A stretch of DNA of 64,000 nt from Stenopsyche tienmushanensis (GCA_008973525.1 WACJ01000524.1:62001-126000), one strand, 5' to 3'; numbered from the stretch's first letter, positions 1 to 10,620 are shown. Program-made: numbers and translations. The notes: generated from the sequence alone by a model not told the origin.

Positions 1-1230
1 TTCAATCATTGTCTGATTACACTGTTGCATTGAAGGCTTAAATTTATAGGCATTTCTGCAAAAATACAGGAGCCATTCAAGGATCGCATAAAGAAAATGC
101 ATAAATCATTTTAAAGAATACAATTTTAAGAAATAAGAGTCGGAGAAAACTATACACTATTGAAACATCATAAACATTACTGGCAGTATTGTTTTTTTTT
201 TATACCAAGCTAGAATTTATTTCACCTTTTGTTGTTTAAGCATGCATAACAAAATAATTACATGTTAGTCAATAGTTCTAATCCATAGCCATAGTTACCT
301 CAAAGGATCTGTTGCTTGAGAGATAATTTCGTACTGATGATCAGTTGAGGTTGTTGGCCCTCTAGACTTGAAAGCTCTCTGCATATTTACATATGACTTA
401 AAAATATCAATAAACATTGCTCAGGTTACCAGATTCTGAAAAAAATGCCTTGGACAAAAAGTTTGTACGCGGTAGAGCAATGGCTAAGTCCAATCATTTC
501 TGCGGTGGCGGTACAGGTCCTCAAAGAACCCAACATGAACGACCATAGACCGCAACAGTGTAAGTAAAATTGTCAATGTCAAGGTTTCGTCACAGTCACA
601 ATGGACTGTAAATAATAACAAGCGAATAAACCAATAATGGCTTCGAATGCCGCACTGAGTAATTTTAGATTTATGTCTTTGACGTACATTGTGTCTTTGC
701 CGTCCGAAGAGTCGTCTATTTTCGCCACAAAGCTTGCTTGCAGCAATATCTATATATAATATTGACATAGACCTCGATGCATGCTAATAAATATGGTCTA
801 TCTATGTTGACTTTGTCTTCAGAGATTTTCAGCCGGCTTACAAGAGCTTCAGACCGTTAAAGCTTGTTCTTTGTCAGATTATTAGCAAGAACTTTCAAAA
901 CTGTTTTAATTATGCCTTGACTTTCAGCATATAGAATATTATATAACGCACTTCATTAGACTTGAAAACTAAAAGCACCCTCTCAAATATACCGATATTT
1001 TATAAACATTTCTATGTGAAAATGTAATGATGTCTATTTTGATACAATTATTTTAGAGACGCTTTAATCCTAAGTCCTAGAGGAGCTGTCCTAATGTATT
1101 TAATATATCATATAGTTGGCACACCAAAAGAAGTAAGCAGGGATTTTCAATACATCATGTAACCTTTAATTAAAATCTCAGAATAATATTTCATCACGCT
1201 TAGTATATGTTAAAAATTTAATATGCATTC
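1..1230. other. AT-rich DNA without a recognisable gene
   Basis: I see no gene, RNA or transposon that I can name here. An ATG-initiated 94-codon frame on the - strand (484-768) has Arg/His-rich and Leu-rich patches but no family motif. It lies in a slightly less AT-rich patch and is most likely a chance frame. Confidence 0.4.
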
Positions 1231-1480
1231 TAACACATCACTCAATAAATTCGTAGGACTTTTTTACTTCACACTTTCTTCTTCTTTATTTGGGATTGTT
1301 ATTCGCATATTTTTCCATGAAACGCACCTATAACGCTAGATAGTATTTTCTGTTGGTCTTTTTTTTCTCTCAAAATAAACGATGAATAAAATACCGTGCA
1401 TATCCCAAAATAAGGAGACCAAAACCTTACCAGTTAACATTTGCGTTTTCGGTCGCTTTGAGCGGATTTCCTCGGTTGTT
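1231..1480 (-). pseudogene. Mariner transposase remnant with left terminal repeat
   Basis: Read on the - strand, about 1340-1475 gives an open stretch containing RPKTQM, GKVLVSLFWD and MHGILF. This is the mariner block between the first and second catalytic aspartates (family pattern: AGKV..SVFWD..G). The left end at 1231 starts TAACACATCACTCAATAAAT and runs on TCGTAGGAC. The same end occurs in the hairpin MITEs at 34944 and 55438, which ties them to this mariner family. The N-terminal DNA-binding half, all three aspartates and the right terminal repeat are missing, so the copy is dead. Boundaries on the right are approximate. The family assignment rests on reading the motif by eye. Confidence 0.55.
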
Positions 1481-3414
1481 GTTCATTAAAGCTGACTAAG
1501 TTAACATTGAAGAATGTTTTTCTTTATTTCATTCATTAATTATCAACCAGCCACAATGATTGCACTTGAAAGCAAATCTTATGACACATTTCAAAGGTCT
1601 TAGTTTCTCCCTTAGTTCGATATTTTTGTTCATTTAAAATAACTATTATCAAATTCAAAGATATTTCATAATCGAATATTTAATGCAAAAATATTCCCAA
1701 ATTTGAAAGAAAATTAGATGCTATTAAATAAATACTGTATGAAAGTCGTAGCAAACGAGTGATAATATTTATTTTCTTTAAATTTCATAGTCGCAAGTCG
1801 AGCTTATTATTTCCATAATAGTGAAATTTCATTGAATTAACACCCACATAACAAGGAATCAGTATATTTAACTTTGGCATTCTTTCAGGCAGAATAAGCA
1901 ACATTGTAATCAAAAGGTTATTGCTAATAATATACTATATAACATTTTGAATCCTTATTATCAGTATTGAATACATGTATTTGATCCAAATTTCAGTCTT
2001 TATTCAATTTAATTGGTGCACCAGAAATATTTTCTTTTTTGGCAACAATTAAAATCCTTCCAAAGTTTACTTAAACTATCATTTCCGTTCAAATAAAGAA
2101 AAAGAAAATTGGCGAAGAGTATTTGTGTTTTTTATAAGTGCCATAAATTGCATCATAGTCTCACTCGAAATGAACTGTCGACATAAATTACAAGAATCGA
2201 ACCCGCAGAGAGAGACATTTCTCTACACGGCATAGTCATAAAAGACAATAAAAAGCCACCACCATTAAAATGTTTTTGTTTCACACACGAAAGTATATTG
2301 GTCTTATAAAGCTGGCTAATGTCATTTGATTGTTATTGATTGTTCACCAGCAGATCCGTTATCCAAAAAAATACATATAGATGTTGCACTTTTCTATAAC
2401 GGAACCTTATCTCGAAATGCCCCTTTATAAGGTGTCATTTAATTTTGGCTCCCCCAATTCTTTGATTGAAACTCGCAAGGCCGATAATGAATGTATTGTG
2501 TCCATTACGGCCCCTGATGTACGCTTAAGAGGCCGAGGGTCGTTAATTACGCCCTTATTACGTGGCAAACTGTCAAATGTCACTTTGGAGAGGTCAGAGT
2601 CATGAAACCGGCAATTAGGGGCGGAATATCTTGACAAGTGATTAAAGTAATATTTATTCCTCTATTGTTTCACTTATGGAGACTGACATATCAGATGGTA
2701 ATTTATTGGATGAAAAAAATGATTTATGTCGTATCATAATTGCATTATTTGAATATGCCATCCGAAGAAATGATATAATTGATTGCTATTAATGATGATA
2801 TCAAATTGAAAATCATTGCTATACCATTATTAAAGTAGTGGTTATATTCATTTCGTCGCAGTTGTAATCGATTTTATCGTTTAATTTACAATAAAATAAG
2901 GGTGATGTTTTTATCATACTTAATTAATAAATTGAACGACATTTTCATAAGGGTGAATATTACTGGTCAATATAGCTTCCTGTATTTTAGTTGTGTAAAC
3001 GTATTGAATCCCAGTCACGTAAATATATATATTTTGTATTTTTGAAGTTACTTAACCATTTTTTCAGACTTTTCAAACACATTTTGTAAAACAACAGTTA
3101 GAAAGATTTATAATCGAGCTCTAAAATCAAATACGACATTTACTTTTACTTATTATAGTATAACCTAATCATTTATATTACTAACACTGAAATCTTCCCA
3201 ATTTTGAAATATCAAAAAAAACAATAGATAGACATAATTTTAATATTTTTTTTAATAATTGTCGATGTCATATCCGTCATCAGAAGCAGACAATCTTTAT
3301 AGGAAACATTCCTCTAGGGGTATTGAATTTTAATGTGGTAATTTCCAACTGTATAAAATAATTAGAAAAGGAGTCAAGTAGAATTTGTGAAATTATCCTG
3401 AAAACTATTCGACT
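1481..3414. other. AT-rich DNA without a recognisable gene
   Basis: No gene or named repeat is visible. Short homopolymer runs are frequent. The only compositional anomaly is the island at 2381-2640, listed separately. Confidence 0.4.
2381..2640. other. Less AT-rich island, candidate regulatory or conserved noncoding block
   Basis: About 260 bp with clearly more G and C than the flanks (for example CGGCCCCTGATG, CGAGGGTCG, ATTAGGGGCGG). It is not repeated elsewhere in the window. Overlapping chance frames of 74 and 70 codons run on both strands and match no family I know. Islands like this in animal intergenic DNA are often cis-regulatory. That is inference only, since conservation cannot be seen from one sequence. 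Confidence 0.2.
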
Positions 3415-3415
3415 T

Positions 3416-3446
<31 letters not shown>

Positions 3447-3449
3447 TTT
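3415..3449. repeat. (TTTA)n tandem tail of the LINE
   Basis: About eight uninterrupted TTTA units lie exactly at the 3' end of the - strand LINE. They most likely act as the element's tail for target-primed reverse transcription rather than being an independent microsatellite. Confidence 0.85.
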
Positions 3450-3690
3450 GTGGAAACCCAACAGCTTTACATATATAATTAGCTGTAGATTAGAAATATT
3501 ACAAGCCAATAATAGGATTTCACATATAGAATTAGTTAAAATTAAAGGTAAAATTATAACATGTACTCAAATTTAAAATTTAAAAGTTCGTAACCTTGTA
3601 GTTATTTCGTTGTTTTTATTTTTTTTTTTTTAATTTTAATTTTTATTTTTTTATTATTTTTATTATTGCTGTTATTACTACTGATTTACT

Positions 3691-6588
3691 TTATTCATCA
3701 ATTAAAAGATTGATTAGCTGACGTTTGACATCGATTAGATTACAATTGAAAATATCCAACTCAAGATCCCTTAGCACATCATTAAGGTTTATTATGGCTC
3801 TACTCAAGAAGGCATTCTTTCTATAGTTGGTAGAGGCCAACGGAACCGCGATTGGTTGGTAAAATCTCATAGATCTACTAGGTATATTGAAGTTAATACT
3901 ACTCAGCAGTTCAGGACAGTCAATTATGCCGTTTGTAATTTTGAGTAAGTATATAATGTCTGCTATTGTACGGCGCTTATTAAGGGCTACTAAGTGTTGA
4001 TCTGAGCAGATACGCTCATATTCTGACGAATTATACGCTTTCCCCATTTTGAAGCATAGGAATTTTATAAACTTCATTTGAACTCTTTCAATTCGATCCA
4101 CATATTTTTGATACCTGGGGTTCCAGATTTGAGACGCATATTCAAGCTTGCTTCTAACATAGGCACAGTAGAGAATTTTTAATGTCTTAGGTCGTTTAAA
4201 AAAGCTTGAGTTACGCATTATGAATCCCAATGACCTTGTAGCTTTTGTAACTATATCATTAATGTGGGGATCAAAGGTCAGCTTAGAGTCATGAACAACA
4301 CCAAGATCTGATATGTCATTCTTTTTTAGTAATGTGTAATTTTTTAAGTTGTATGTCGTTTGTATAAAATTACGTTTACGGGTAAACGTGACAGAAAAGC
4401 ATTTTTTTGGGTTGAGGTCCAATTTATTGTTTATGCAGTATTCATCAAGGCATTCTAAGTCAGCTTGTAGGGCATTGGCATCCTCGATTGAGGTGATATT
4501 GGCGAAAATCTTCATATCATCAGCAAAAATTAAAATATTAGAATTTCTGAAGCAGTCAACAATATCATTTACAAAAATGTTAAATAAAAGAGGCCCTAGA
4601 TTCGATCCCTGGGGGACACCACTGGGTATGGCGACCCAGGTGGATATGTAATTATCAATGACAACAGCTTGGGATCTGTTTGTTATGTATGAGAAGAACC
4701 ACCTATGTAGATCTCCTCTAATTCCTGCATTGTATAATTTGGTCATGAGAATGTTGTGGTCGATCCTGTCAAACGCTTTACTGTAGTCAGTGTAGATAAC
4801 ATCAACTTGTTGATCGTTATCCATAGCCTCTGTTATAAATTCATTCAATAGTACAAGATTGGAAACAGTAGATCTGTTTTTCATAAATCCATGTTGAGCT
4901 TGATTGAGATAATTTTTTAGAGCCAACTGTACCTGCATATGAACAATTTTCTCTAGTATTTTTGCTAGAATACACAGTTTAGAGATCGGTCTGTAGTTAG
5001 ATACTTCGGTCTTATTTCCCTTTTTATGAACTGGTGTTATGAAGGCAGATTTCCAAATGTTAGGGACATAGCAGTCGGTAAAAGAGCGTTGAAATAGAAG
5101 CAAAATCGGCTTGGATAAGGTCCTAGCACAATTAACCAGGAATAAGGCAGGCAGATAATCAGGACCAGCTGATTTAGATGTGTCAATTTTGAGTAACATT
5201 TTAGTGATTAGGTCAGAATCAATCATGATGGTGGTTATGTCCGAAACTGATTCAACTGTAGTATTTGATTCAAGTAAGATGTCCAAGTTATCTGGGCTTA
5301 GAAAAGTTGATCTAAAGAATTCTGAGAAGACATTACATATGTCAGTACCAGTGTTAGCCACACAATTGCCGTATTGAATAGTACTAGGGATGCCAGATGA
5401 CTTAGCACGTGACTTAATAAATGTCCAAAATTGTTTGGGCTGTTTCTCAATATTGTTTTCTACTGATTGACTATAGTTAAGGAAACATTGAGTTTCCAAC
5501 ATTTTCACTCTTTTACGCTGAAATCTGAATGAATTTAAGTCGCATTTATTACCGTACAGTTTAAATTTACGATGATATTTATTTTTTTCCTTAATAGCTG
5601 ATTTCAATGATGTCGAATACCATCTGGGATATGTGCCAGGTCCAATAAAGTTGCTAGGAACATAACGATCTCTAAGGTCATAGAATTTAGAATAGAAAAA
5701 AGTAACACATTGTTCTAACGTACGACTTGAAAATTCACTACTCCAATCAATTTTATCAATCTCGGAGTTTATGAGTCCATAGTTCGCTTTGTTGTAGAAG
5801 TACTTTGTAATTTTTGCTGATTTCAAGGATGATAGTGATGCAAATTTAATATGTATAACCAATGGTTCATGAAATGGGTCTATTGTTACAAGTGGATCGA
5901 TGCATTTTGATACTATTAATGAGTCATTGGATAATACAAGATCAAGGATCTTATCATATCGGTTAGTTATTCCATTATATTGATTTAGGTTATGAGTATT
6001 TAAATCATCTACTAAGGAACATTCATCGTATGTCTTGTAATTTGTAGGTATAAAATATTGATTGTTCGACACCCATAAGATATTACTCAAGTTAAAGTCA
6101 CCTACAACTAAGAATTTGTCATTTGAGTTATTCAAGACGTTTTCCCCCAATCGACAGAGGAAATTGTTGAGTTGCTGTGAATAAGAATTACCATTTTTTT
6201 GCTTGCATAAATATAAGACACATAGATGAATTTTCACATTTAAGTTATAAGAATTTTTTAGTAGTATAGTTAACCACAAGTCCTCTGCCGACGATTGAAA
6301 AGTTGATTGCGGTGCGACGTTTAAATCTTTTCGAGTTGCAATAATAACACCACCACCCCGTTTTTGCCCGGTCAGTGTCCAATTGCGATCCCTTCGCCAA
6401 ACTGTATATCTGCTATCAAAGAGTTCCGAGTCTACAAATCCATCCATGAGCCACGTCTCTGTCAGTAAAATAATATCATAGGACGCCATGAGTAGGTTGC
6501 GATTGAATTCAAAAGTCTTAGTACGCAGGCCTCTAGCGTTTTGGTAGTATATTGTAGGAAAGTGTGAATTAATATTGTTATTAGCCAT
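3691..6588 (-). CDS. LINE ORF2: AP-type endonuclease and reverse transcriptase
   Basis: 965 codons from an ATG, no internal stop. The N-terminus is an endonuclease/exonuclease/phosphatase domain: N17 in YYQNARGL, E44 in LLTETWL, D164 and N166 in GDFNLS, and a late FHEPLVI histidine region. These are the expected catalytic positions of an APE-type LINE endonuclease that nicks target DNA. The reverse transcriptase follows with NYRPIS, the YTDYSKAFD block, SGVPQGSNLGP and the catalytic FADD box at 688-691. The C-terminal part carries a LEYASQIWNP-type segment common in this group. No RNase H domain is seen. The length is normal for an intact ORF2. The start ATG overlaps the end of a bridging open frame by 8 nt. 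It would act in the nucleus in target-primed reverse transcription with ORF1 as RNA chaperone. Confidence 0.93.
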   Translation of the reverse strand: MANNNINSHFPTIYYQNARGLRTKTFEFNRNLLMASYDIILLTETWLMDGFVDSELFDSRYTVWRRDRNWTLTGQKRGGGVIIATRKDLNVAPQSTFQSSAEDLWLTILLKNSYNLNVKIHLCVLYLCKQKNGNSYSQQLNNFLCRLGENVLNNSNDKFLVVGDFNLSNILWVSNNQYFIPTNYKTYDECSLVDDLNTHNLNQYNGITNRYDKILDLVLSNDSLIVSKCIDPLVTIDPFHEPLVIHIKFASLSSLKSAKITKYFYNKANYGLINSEIDKIDWSSEFSSRTLEQCVTFFYSKFYDLRDRYVPSNFIGPGTYPRWYSTSLKSAIKEKNKYHRKFKLYGNKCDLNSFRFQRKRVKMLETQCFLNYSQSVENNIEKQPKQFWTFIKSRAKSSGIPSTIQYGNCVANTGTDICNVFSEFFRSTFLSPDNLDILLESNTTVESVSDITTIMIDSDLITKMLLKIDTSKSAGPDYLPALFLVNCARTLSKPILLLFQRSFTDCYVPNIWKSAFITPVHKKGNKTEVSNYRPISKLCILAKILEKIVHMQVQLALKNYLNQAQHGFMKNRSTVSNLVLLNEFITEAMDNDQQVDVIYTDYSKAFDRIDHNILMTKLYNAGIRGDLHRWFFSYITNRSQAVVIDNYISTWVAIPSGVPQGSNLGPLLFNIFVNDIVDCFRNSNILIFADDMKIFANITSIEDANALQADLECLDEYCINNKLDLNPKKCFSVTFTRKRNFIQTTYNLKNYTLLKKNDISDLGVVHDSKLTFDPHINDIVTKATRSLGFIMRNSSFFKRPKTLKILYCAYVRSKLEYASQIWNPRYQKYVDRIERVQMKFIKFLCFKMGKAYNSSEYERICSDQHLVALNKRRTIADIIYLLKITNGIIDCPELLSSINFNIPSRSMRFYQPIAVPLASTNYRKNAFLSRAIINLNDVLRDLELDIFNCNLIDVKRQLINLLIDE

Positions 6589-7072
6589 TTACAAACGGAG
6601 ACTGTATGCTTGAGTAGTCAAAATATATTGCTTTGCGTACAAAAATTATAATAAAGAAATAAATTTTGACATATAGTAGGTCATTTTTTATAAGTATTGA
6701 TATAAAAATATGTGAAATAAACGTAGTTGTATTTTGATGAGATTGCGAATAATGCTGTGCTAAGGTAACCGATGTCACACAAACCAACAAATTATGTAAT
6801 GATAAGCACATTCGAAATATTCGAATGTCATTAGCATAGGTAGCAGTAAATTCAGCAATGTGACAACAATAATGCGATATATAATATTGATTAATCAACA
6901 CAGAGATTACAATTTTTTTGCGGTAATCGACCAAAATAAAACGTACACAAATAAAATAGTAAAGTACAATGGATACGAACCCTTTACAACAATCGAACAA
7001 ATTTGATTTGAAACATATTATAAGAACTTTTTTAAATCGTCTTGATCGTAAATAATTGAAATTTTTGACGAG
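6581..7072 (-). other. Open frame bridging LINE ORF1 and ORF2 (uncertain coding status)
   Basis: Between ORF1 and ORF2, which share one frame, another frame stays open for about 164 codons. It begins after a TGA near 7073, inside the end of ORF1, and stops with a TAA at 6581-6583 that overlaps the ORF2 start (ATGGCTAA). The inferred product is hydrophobic, with several Ile/Val/Phe-rich stretches (IVLYYFICVRFILV, IYFFIIIFV), and its first ATG is internal. I recognise no domain. It could be a spacer that happens to lack stops, or it could be a route by which ribosomes reach ORF2 through termination and reinitiation. Only other copies of the element can decide. Confidence 0.25.
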
Positions 7073-7944
7073 TCATTTTTTCTCACATGAATTTTTCCAA
7101 ACTTAACCCAAATATACTGATATCCTTTTTCCTTTAGTGATAGTTTAACCGATGATAATAGTTTTTTAGTATCCGGAGTAAGGTGGTCGTTTATAAATAC
7201 ATGGTTAGGGTTTCCGTCGAAGCCAATTTCACTCGTCAACAATTTTTTCTTTGCTCGATATGACGCTATGAGTTCTTCTTTTATGTATCGGTTGATGAAG
7301 CTCACCAACACCAATTTTTCATTAGAGTTATACATTGGTACTCTAGCTATATAATTAATGTTCGACCTTATAACAGTGTATCCAACCGCTTTGGAAATTT
7401 GATCCAAAATCTTGAACAAGTCTTCGTTTTTTTGCATTGGAACCCCTTTGATTTCAATGTTTGACAGCCTCTGTCGTTGATCACTACTGACCAAATGCTT
7501 CTTCAGTAAGGCATTTTCATTGACGAGGGTTCCCAATTTGTTTTGTAGCTCGTTGACCTCCGAGATCTTGTTCTCTACAATCAGGAGTCTATTGTTTTGG
7601 TCTTCAAGTTTGGAACTATTGAATTCACATGACTTTTTTAACTCTTCAATATCATTTTTAATTAGTTTGATATCCTGTACCAATGTCGGCAGAACTGAGA
7701 GGTGCGACTGCATCAATCGCAATTCCGTCATAATAGTGTCAAGCGTTGTCGGCGGTGCGAGAGTGGGAAGTTGGGAAGACGGCTCATTCCTGCATGTTGG
7801 ACATTTCCATACAGTACGCCGATCTACCCCGAGCTTCCGAAATCCTATTTCAGAAATTCCCGCACAGCAAAATCCATATAGTTTTTTGCACACACAACAT
7901 TGTGCATTTTCGTTGGAGGTGGCATAACACCTAGCACACTGCAT
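7018..7944 (-). CDS. LINE ORF1: zinc-finger, coiled-coil RNA-binding protein
   Basis: 308 codons from an ATG. Residues 3-51 form a PHD-like cysteine-rich finger (C3, C6, C16/C17, C19, C26/C27, C48, C51; KCPTC at the end). Residues about 85-150 are rich in Leu, Lys and Glu with heptad-like spacing (KLIKNDIEELKK, LIVENKISEVNELQNKLG), a probable coiled coil for multimerisation. The C-terminal 150 residues (SNIEIKGVP, YIARVP, VKFGKIHVRK) look like the nucleic-acid-binding domain shared by LINE ORF1 proteins and baculoviral FP-type proteins. The role would be binding element RNA and acting as chaperone in the ribonucleoprotein with ORF2. The frame is intact. Confidence 0.85.
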   Translation of the reverse strand: MQCARCYATSNENAQCCVCKKLYGFCCAGISEIGFRKLGVDRRTVWKCPTCRNEPSSQLPTLAPPTTLDTIMTELRLMQSHLSVLPTLVQDIKLIKNDIEELKKSCEFNSSKLEDQNNRLLIVENKISEVNELQNKLGTLVNENALLKKHLVSSDQRQRLSNIEIKGVPMQKNEDLFKILDQISKAVGYTVIRSNINYIARVPMYNSNEKLVLVSFINRYIKEELIASYRAKKKLLTSEIGFDGNPNHVFINDHLTPDTKKLLSSVKLSLKEKGYQYIWVKFGKIHVRKNDSSKISIIYDQDDLKKFL

Positions 7945-7990
7945 ATTTATTTGTTTATGTAGCAGTTTTTGTTGTTGTATATTTAGAATT

Positions 7991-8440
7991 TATTATTTAA
8001 TCAAGAGCACACGAAATGCGTTCACTAATGACAACAGGTGATGAACGACTGAAGCATCTTTGTTTTACATTTCAAATTCAGAAAATGGCGATAAATTTGA
8101 ATCAAGGCAATCAATACTAACATTAATTCTTCTGATTTATATGATAATTTTTTCCCAGCTAATCTAGATTAGAACTGGTGCCTTTTAAATTATGAATCTA
8201 CGAACCAAACCCAAATACCCACAGTTGGAAGTCTATTTCTAAATATTATTAATTAAATAGTACTATCCGGCTTAGATAAAGTTTTCACCTCGTTTATGAG
8301 TATTTGATTACCAAAAGACTTAATTGAAATATAATAGAATATTTGTTACCATTTTAAAACGACACAAAAAATACACTTTTAAACTAAATTATAGTATTTA
8401 AATCTCAAACTATTTAATATTACCATCTTGGATTAGAATA
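7991..8440. other. AT-rich DNA, nothing recognised
   Basis: No gene or repeat is identified. The first part may still belong to the 5' untranslated region of the LINE, whose exact 5' end is not defined. Confidence 0.4.
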
Positions 8441-9535
8441 TAGTAGAACTTCGATTATGTGTATTTTCAGAATTATCCAGATTTTTAAAAATCAAACAAA
8501 AATATGTAATTTGCTGATTTGCACGTGGAAAATTGTGTTCACTTTTACTCAGGTATGTGATGGATTGTATATTACAAAGTTTACTAATTGTTTAATATCA
8601 GAAGATGGAAGATCAGAGCGAAATGTTATGAAAAAAATCAGGAAATACAGAAATTGAAGAGTGTATTTTTATGTGGTTCATACAAAGACGATCAACTGAC
8701 AGCCAATATCTGGTCCATTTTTGTATGAAAAAGCAATATTTTTCAATACAAAATTAAATGGTGAAAATACTTCACCGGGATACAAAACTAATAAGGACGT
8801 GCCACTATAATGGTGTGGGAAAATACAGGCAGACACAGACTGTCACTGCTTATTATTGAAAATCAAATAGCCCCAGATGCTTTAATAATATCAAAAGTCT
8901 TTCGGTTGGATATGATCATCAGATAAATGCCTAGAAGAACGGTGAGGTTTTTAAATGACAGTATGAAAAATAGTTCTTACCAGAAGTGAAAAAATATCAA
9001 AACTCTATAGATAAAAGAGGAAAAACATTATTATTACTAGACAATGTTTTACGGTAAAAAATTTTCCACCAACTGATTTGATGGAAAAAATTGATCCACA
9101 AATTGATATATGAGATATTGCTGAAGCAATAGTACAAATTTCTATATGCGCTGAATGCAACAAAGAAGATTTAACTGAGTGGTTAAATTGCGATGCAAAC
9201 GATCCTGGACTGCAAATTTTGAATGATGAAGAAACAGTTAAAGACATATGGGAATTTTTAGCACGAAGGTATTATAAGGCTTCCGAAGAGATGGAGAAAG
9301 GTAATGGAACAGAATGGATCATATATTATTCAATAAATTTTAATGTAACACAAATTATTGTTTATTTTATTCTTAGTATGAAAACGAAAGAAACTTATGG
9401 GACACCCTAATAAATCTATACAAATAAAAATTATTCACACTTTCCCTATCAATAATGATTATTTTTGATTATCCGGATTTTCATTATCCGGACTACTTTC
9501 ATTCCCTATTAGTCCAGATTATTGAAGATCTACTG
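8441..9535 (+). mobile_element. Pogo/Tigger-like DNA transposon, decayed copy
   Basis: The right end, read inward on the opposite strand, starts CAGTAGATCTTCAATAATCT and runs into two ATCCGG-type repeats. The left end reads TAGTAGAACTTCGATTATG, and TA dinucleotides flank both ends (8439-8440 and 9536-9537), as expected for the Tc1/mariner-pogo superfamily. The interior carries a broken + strand transposase (see the pseudogene at 8695-9330). The element at 58885-60141 shares the same ends and interior. For example, TTTGCACGTGGAAAATTGTG at 8518-8537 matches the corresponding stretch of that copy. The copy is about 1.1 kb and lacks the transposase N-terminus. Confidence 0.75.
8695..9330 (+). pseudogene. 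Pogo-type transposase fragment (DDE part and C-terminus)
   Basis: Reading across frameshifts and stops, the + strand gives GPFLYEKAIFF, SPGYKTNKD, a LLLDN-like remnant near 9030-9050, and then CNKEDLTEWLNCDANDPGLQ followed by ILNDEETVKDIWEF. This follows the order of a pogo/Tigger transposase: the stretch before the second catalytic aspartate, the DNA loop, and the acidic C-terminal block with a conserved W-L-x-x-D-x-N-D-P-G-x-Q signature. At least six stops interrupt it and the N-terminal helix-turn-helix is absent, so it cannot make a working enzyme. The C-terminal block matches the copy near 59228-59290. Confidence 0.7.
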
Positions 9536-9537
9536 TA

Positions 9538-10261
9538 ATACTAAATGCAATCTGCATGATTTGCAAATATTTTTTCAACATCCACAGCAAAAGCGCATCG
9601 TATATTATGTGTGACAATATATTTCTATATGTCTTAATTCAAAGACATGAGCATTTAGTGATTTTTGGCAATACATGTATAATTACAACCTGAATAATTT
9701 ATGATTTTCTCATGATCATTTTCTACCTCGAATTATTGGTGTATTGTTGGTTGAAAAGACAATGTTCAAATCATTATTTAATATATGCAGGTCACTAGTA
9801 CCACTAGTAAGTGCTTTAGTACCTTTATTATTTCAGATGTTATTTTCTGCTATTTGTACGGGAGATTTGATATTTATTAGATTATGTAAGATGTCAATTG
9901 AAATCCATTTTTTAGTGGAAAGCTCTGCTCTGCTTTAAATTTTGCTTTTTTCGAATTATTGTCACTTTAAGCTTTTTCATGGAATTTGTGTACTATTGTA
10001 GACTCTAAAATCTTACAATAAATTGATAATTCATATCGATAAATCGTCTTTTACGTAAGTTGTCAAATAACCTTTCTTATATGATAGTATATGTGAAATA
10101 CTGATATAGTTAGTGTTAAATTTAAACATATTTAAATATATTTATCTCAATACCCATATTCTAATGGTACTTAATGTTTTCCTTCCGGGTTTGTAAAACT
10201 TAAGCATTGACTTTATAAATGAAAATGCTACAACAAAAAGAGATATTGGACAAAACACGAT
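9538..10261. other. AT-rich DNA, nothing recognised
   Basis: No supported gene or repeat. A + strand 64-codon frame (9744-9938) shows no family signature. Confidence 0.4.
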
Positions 10262-10620
10262 GGTGGTTATAATGGTAAGCTAGTCATCCTCCTATGCTGT
10301 CTGCCCTAGTGGTCCATCTCGGAAGCATATATATAGGTATAACCAGTCAAGGAGTGGGTAAGAGCTTGACGTTTCTATTTCCACTACGTCCCAGCGTCGG
10401 GACGCCACTCGAATGACTGTGATTGCCGGCGGAAGGATCGATAAGCTGGTAGAGTGGTTCCATTGCCGTGGCCAGGCGTTGCTGTCCATTAGCCAGAGTC
10501 AATTAAATCTCAAGTGGCCCGTGCGGGACTCGAACCACAGCCGGCCGCTTGGCACGCGGACATGCTGCCGAGTGATGTTACCAATTGCAGTGACGGCACG
10601 GGATTCACCCCCATCATAAC
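10262..10620 (-). mobile_element. tRNA-derived SINE
   Basis: A roughly 350-bp block much richer in G and C than its flanks. On the - strand it opens with a tRNA-like module: CCCGTGC (10596-10602) can pair with GCACGGG (10518-10524). Between them lie an A-box-like TGGTAACATCACTCGG (10568-10583) and a B-box-like GGTTCGAGTCCC (10525-10536). The rest (about 10262-10515) is an unrelated body that ends at an AT-rich junction. This layout, an internal RNA polymerase III promoter followed by a non-tRNA body, is that of a SINE. An isolated tRNA pseudogene is the alternative, but the GC-rich body favours a SINE. No second copy was found in the window. Confidence 0.55.
10517..10603 (-). promoter_or_regulatory. 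Internal RNA polymerase III promoter (A and B boxes) of the SINE
   Basis: tRNA-like head with paired acceptor-type arms (7 bp) and A- and B-box-like motifs in the right order and at a tRNA-like distance. The span of about 85 nt is slightly longer than an ordinary tRNA. No cloverleaf good enough for a functional tRNA was found, so I do not call a tRNA gene. Confidence 0.5.

Larger units (their letters stand above)
3415..7990 (-). mobile_element. Non-LTR retrotransposon (LINE), jockey/CR1 group, apparently full length
   Basis: A - strand LINE with ORF1 (7018-7944), a 429-nt spacer, ORF2 (3691-6588), an A/T-rich 3' untranslated region (3450-3690) and a terminal run of (TTTA)n on the + strand (3415-3449). 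In element orientation this is a TAAA-repeat tail following GGGTTTCCACAAATAAATAA. Short tandem-repeat tails are typical of CR1/jockey-group elements. Both ORFs are free of stops and frameshifts, so the copy is young and possibly active. The 5' end is placed only roughly just upstream of ORF1, because no clear target-site duplication could be read. Clade placement within the jockey/CR1 group would need a reverse-transcriptase tree. Confidence 0.85.

Noticed and set aside
484..768. 94-codon - strand frame
   Set aside because: No family motif, no splice context, and frames of this length occur by chance in a window this size.
6581..7000. Calling the LINE inter-ORF frame a definite gene
   Set aside because: It has no early ATG and no recognisable domain; kept only as an uncertain feature and a finding.
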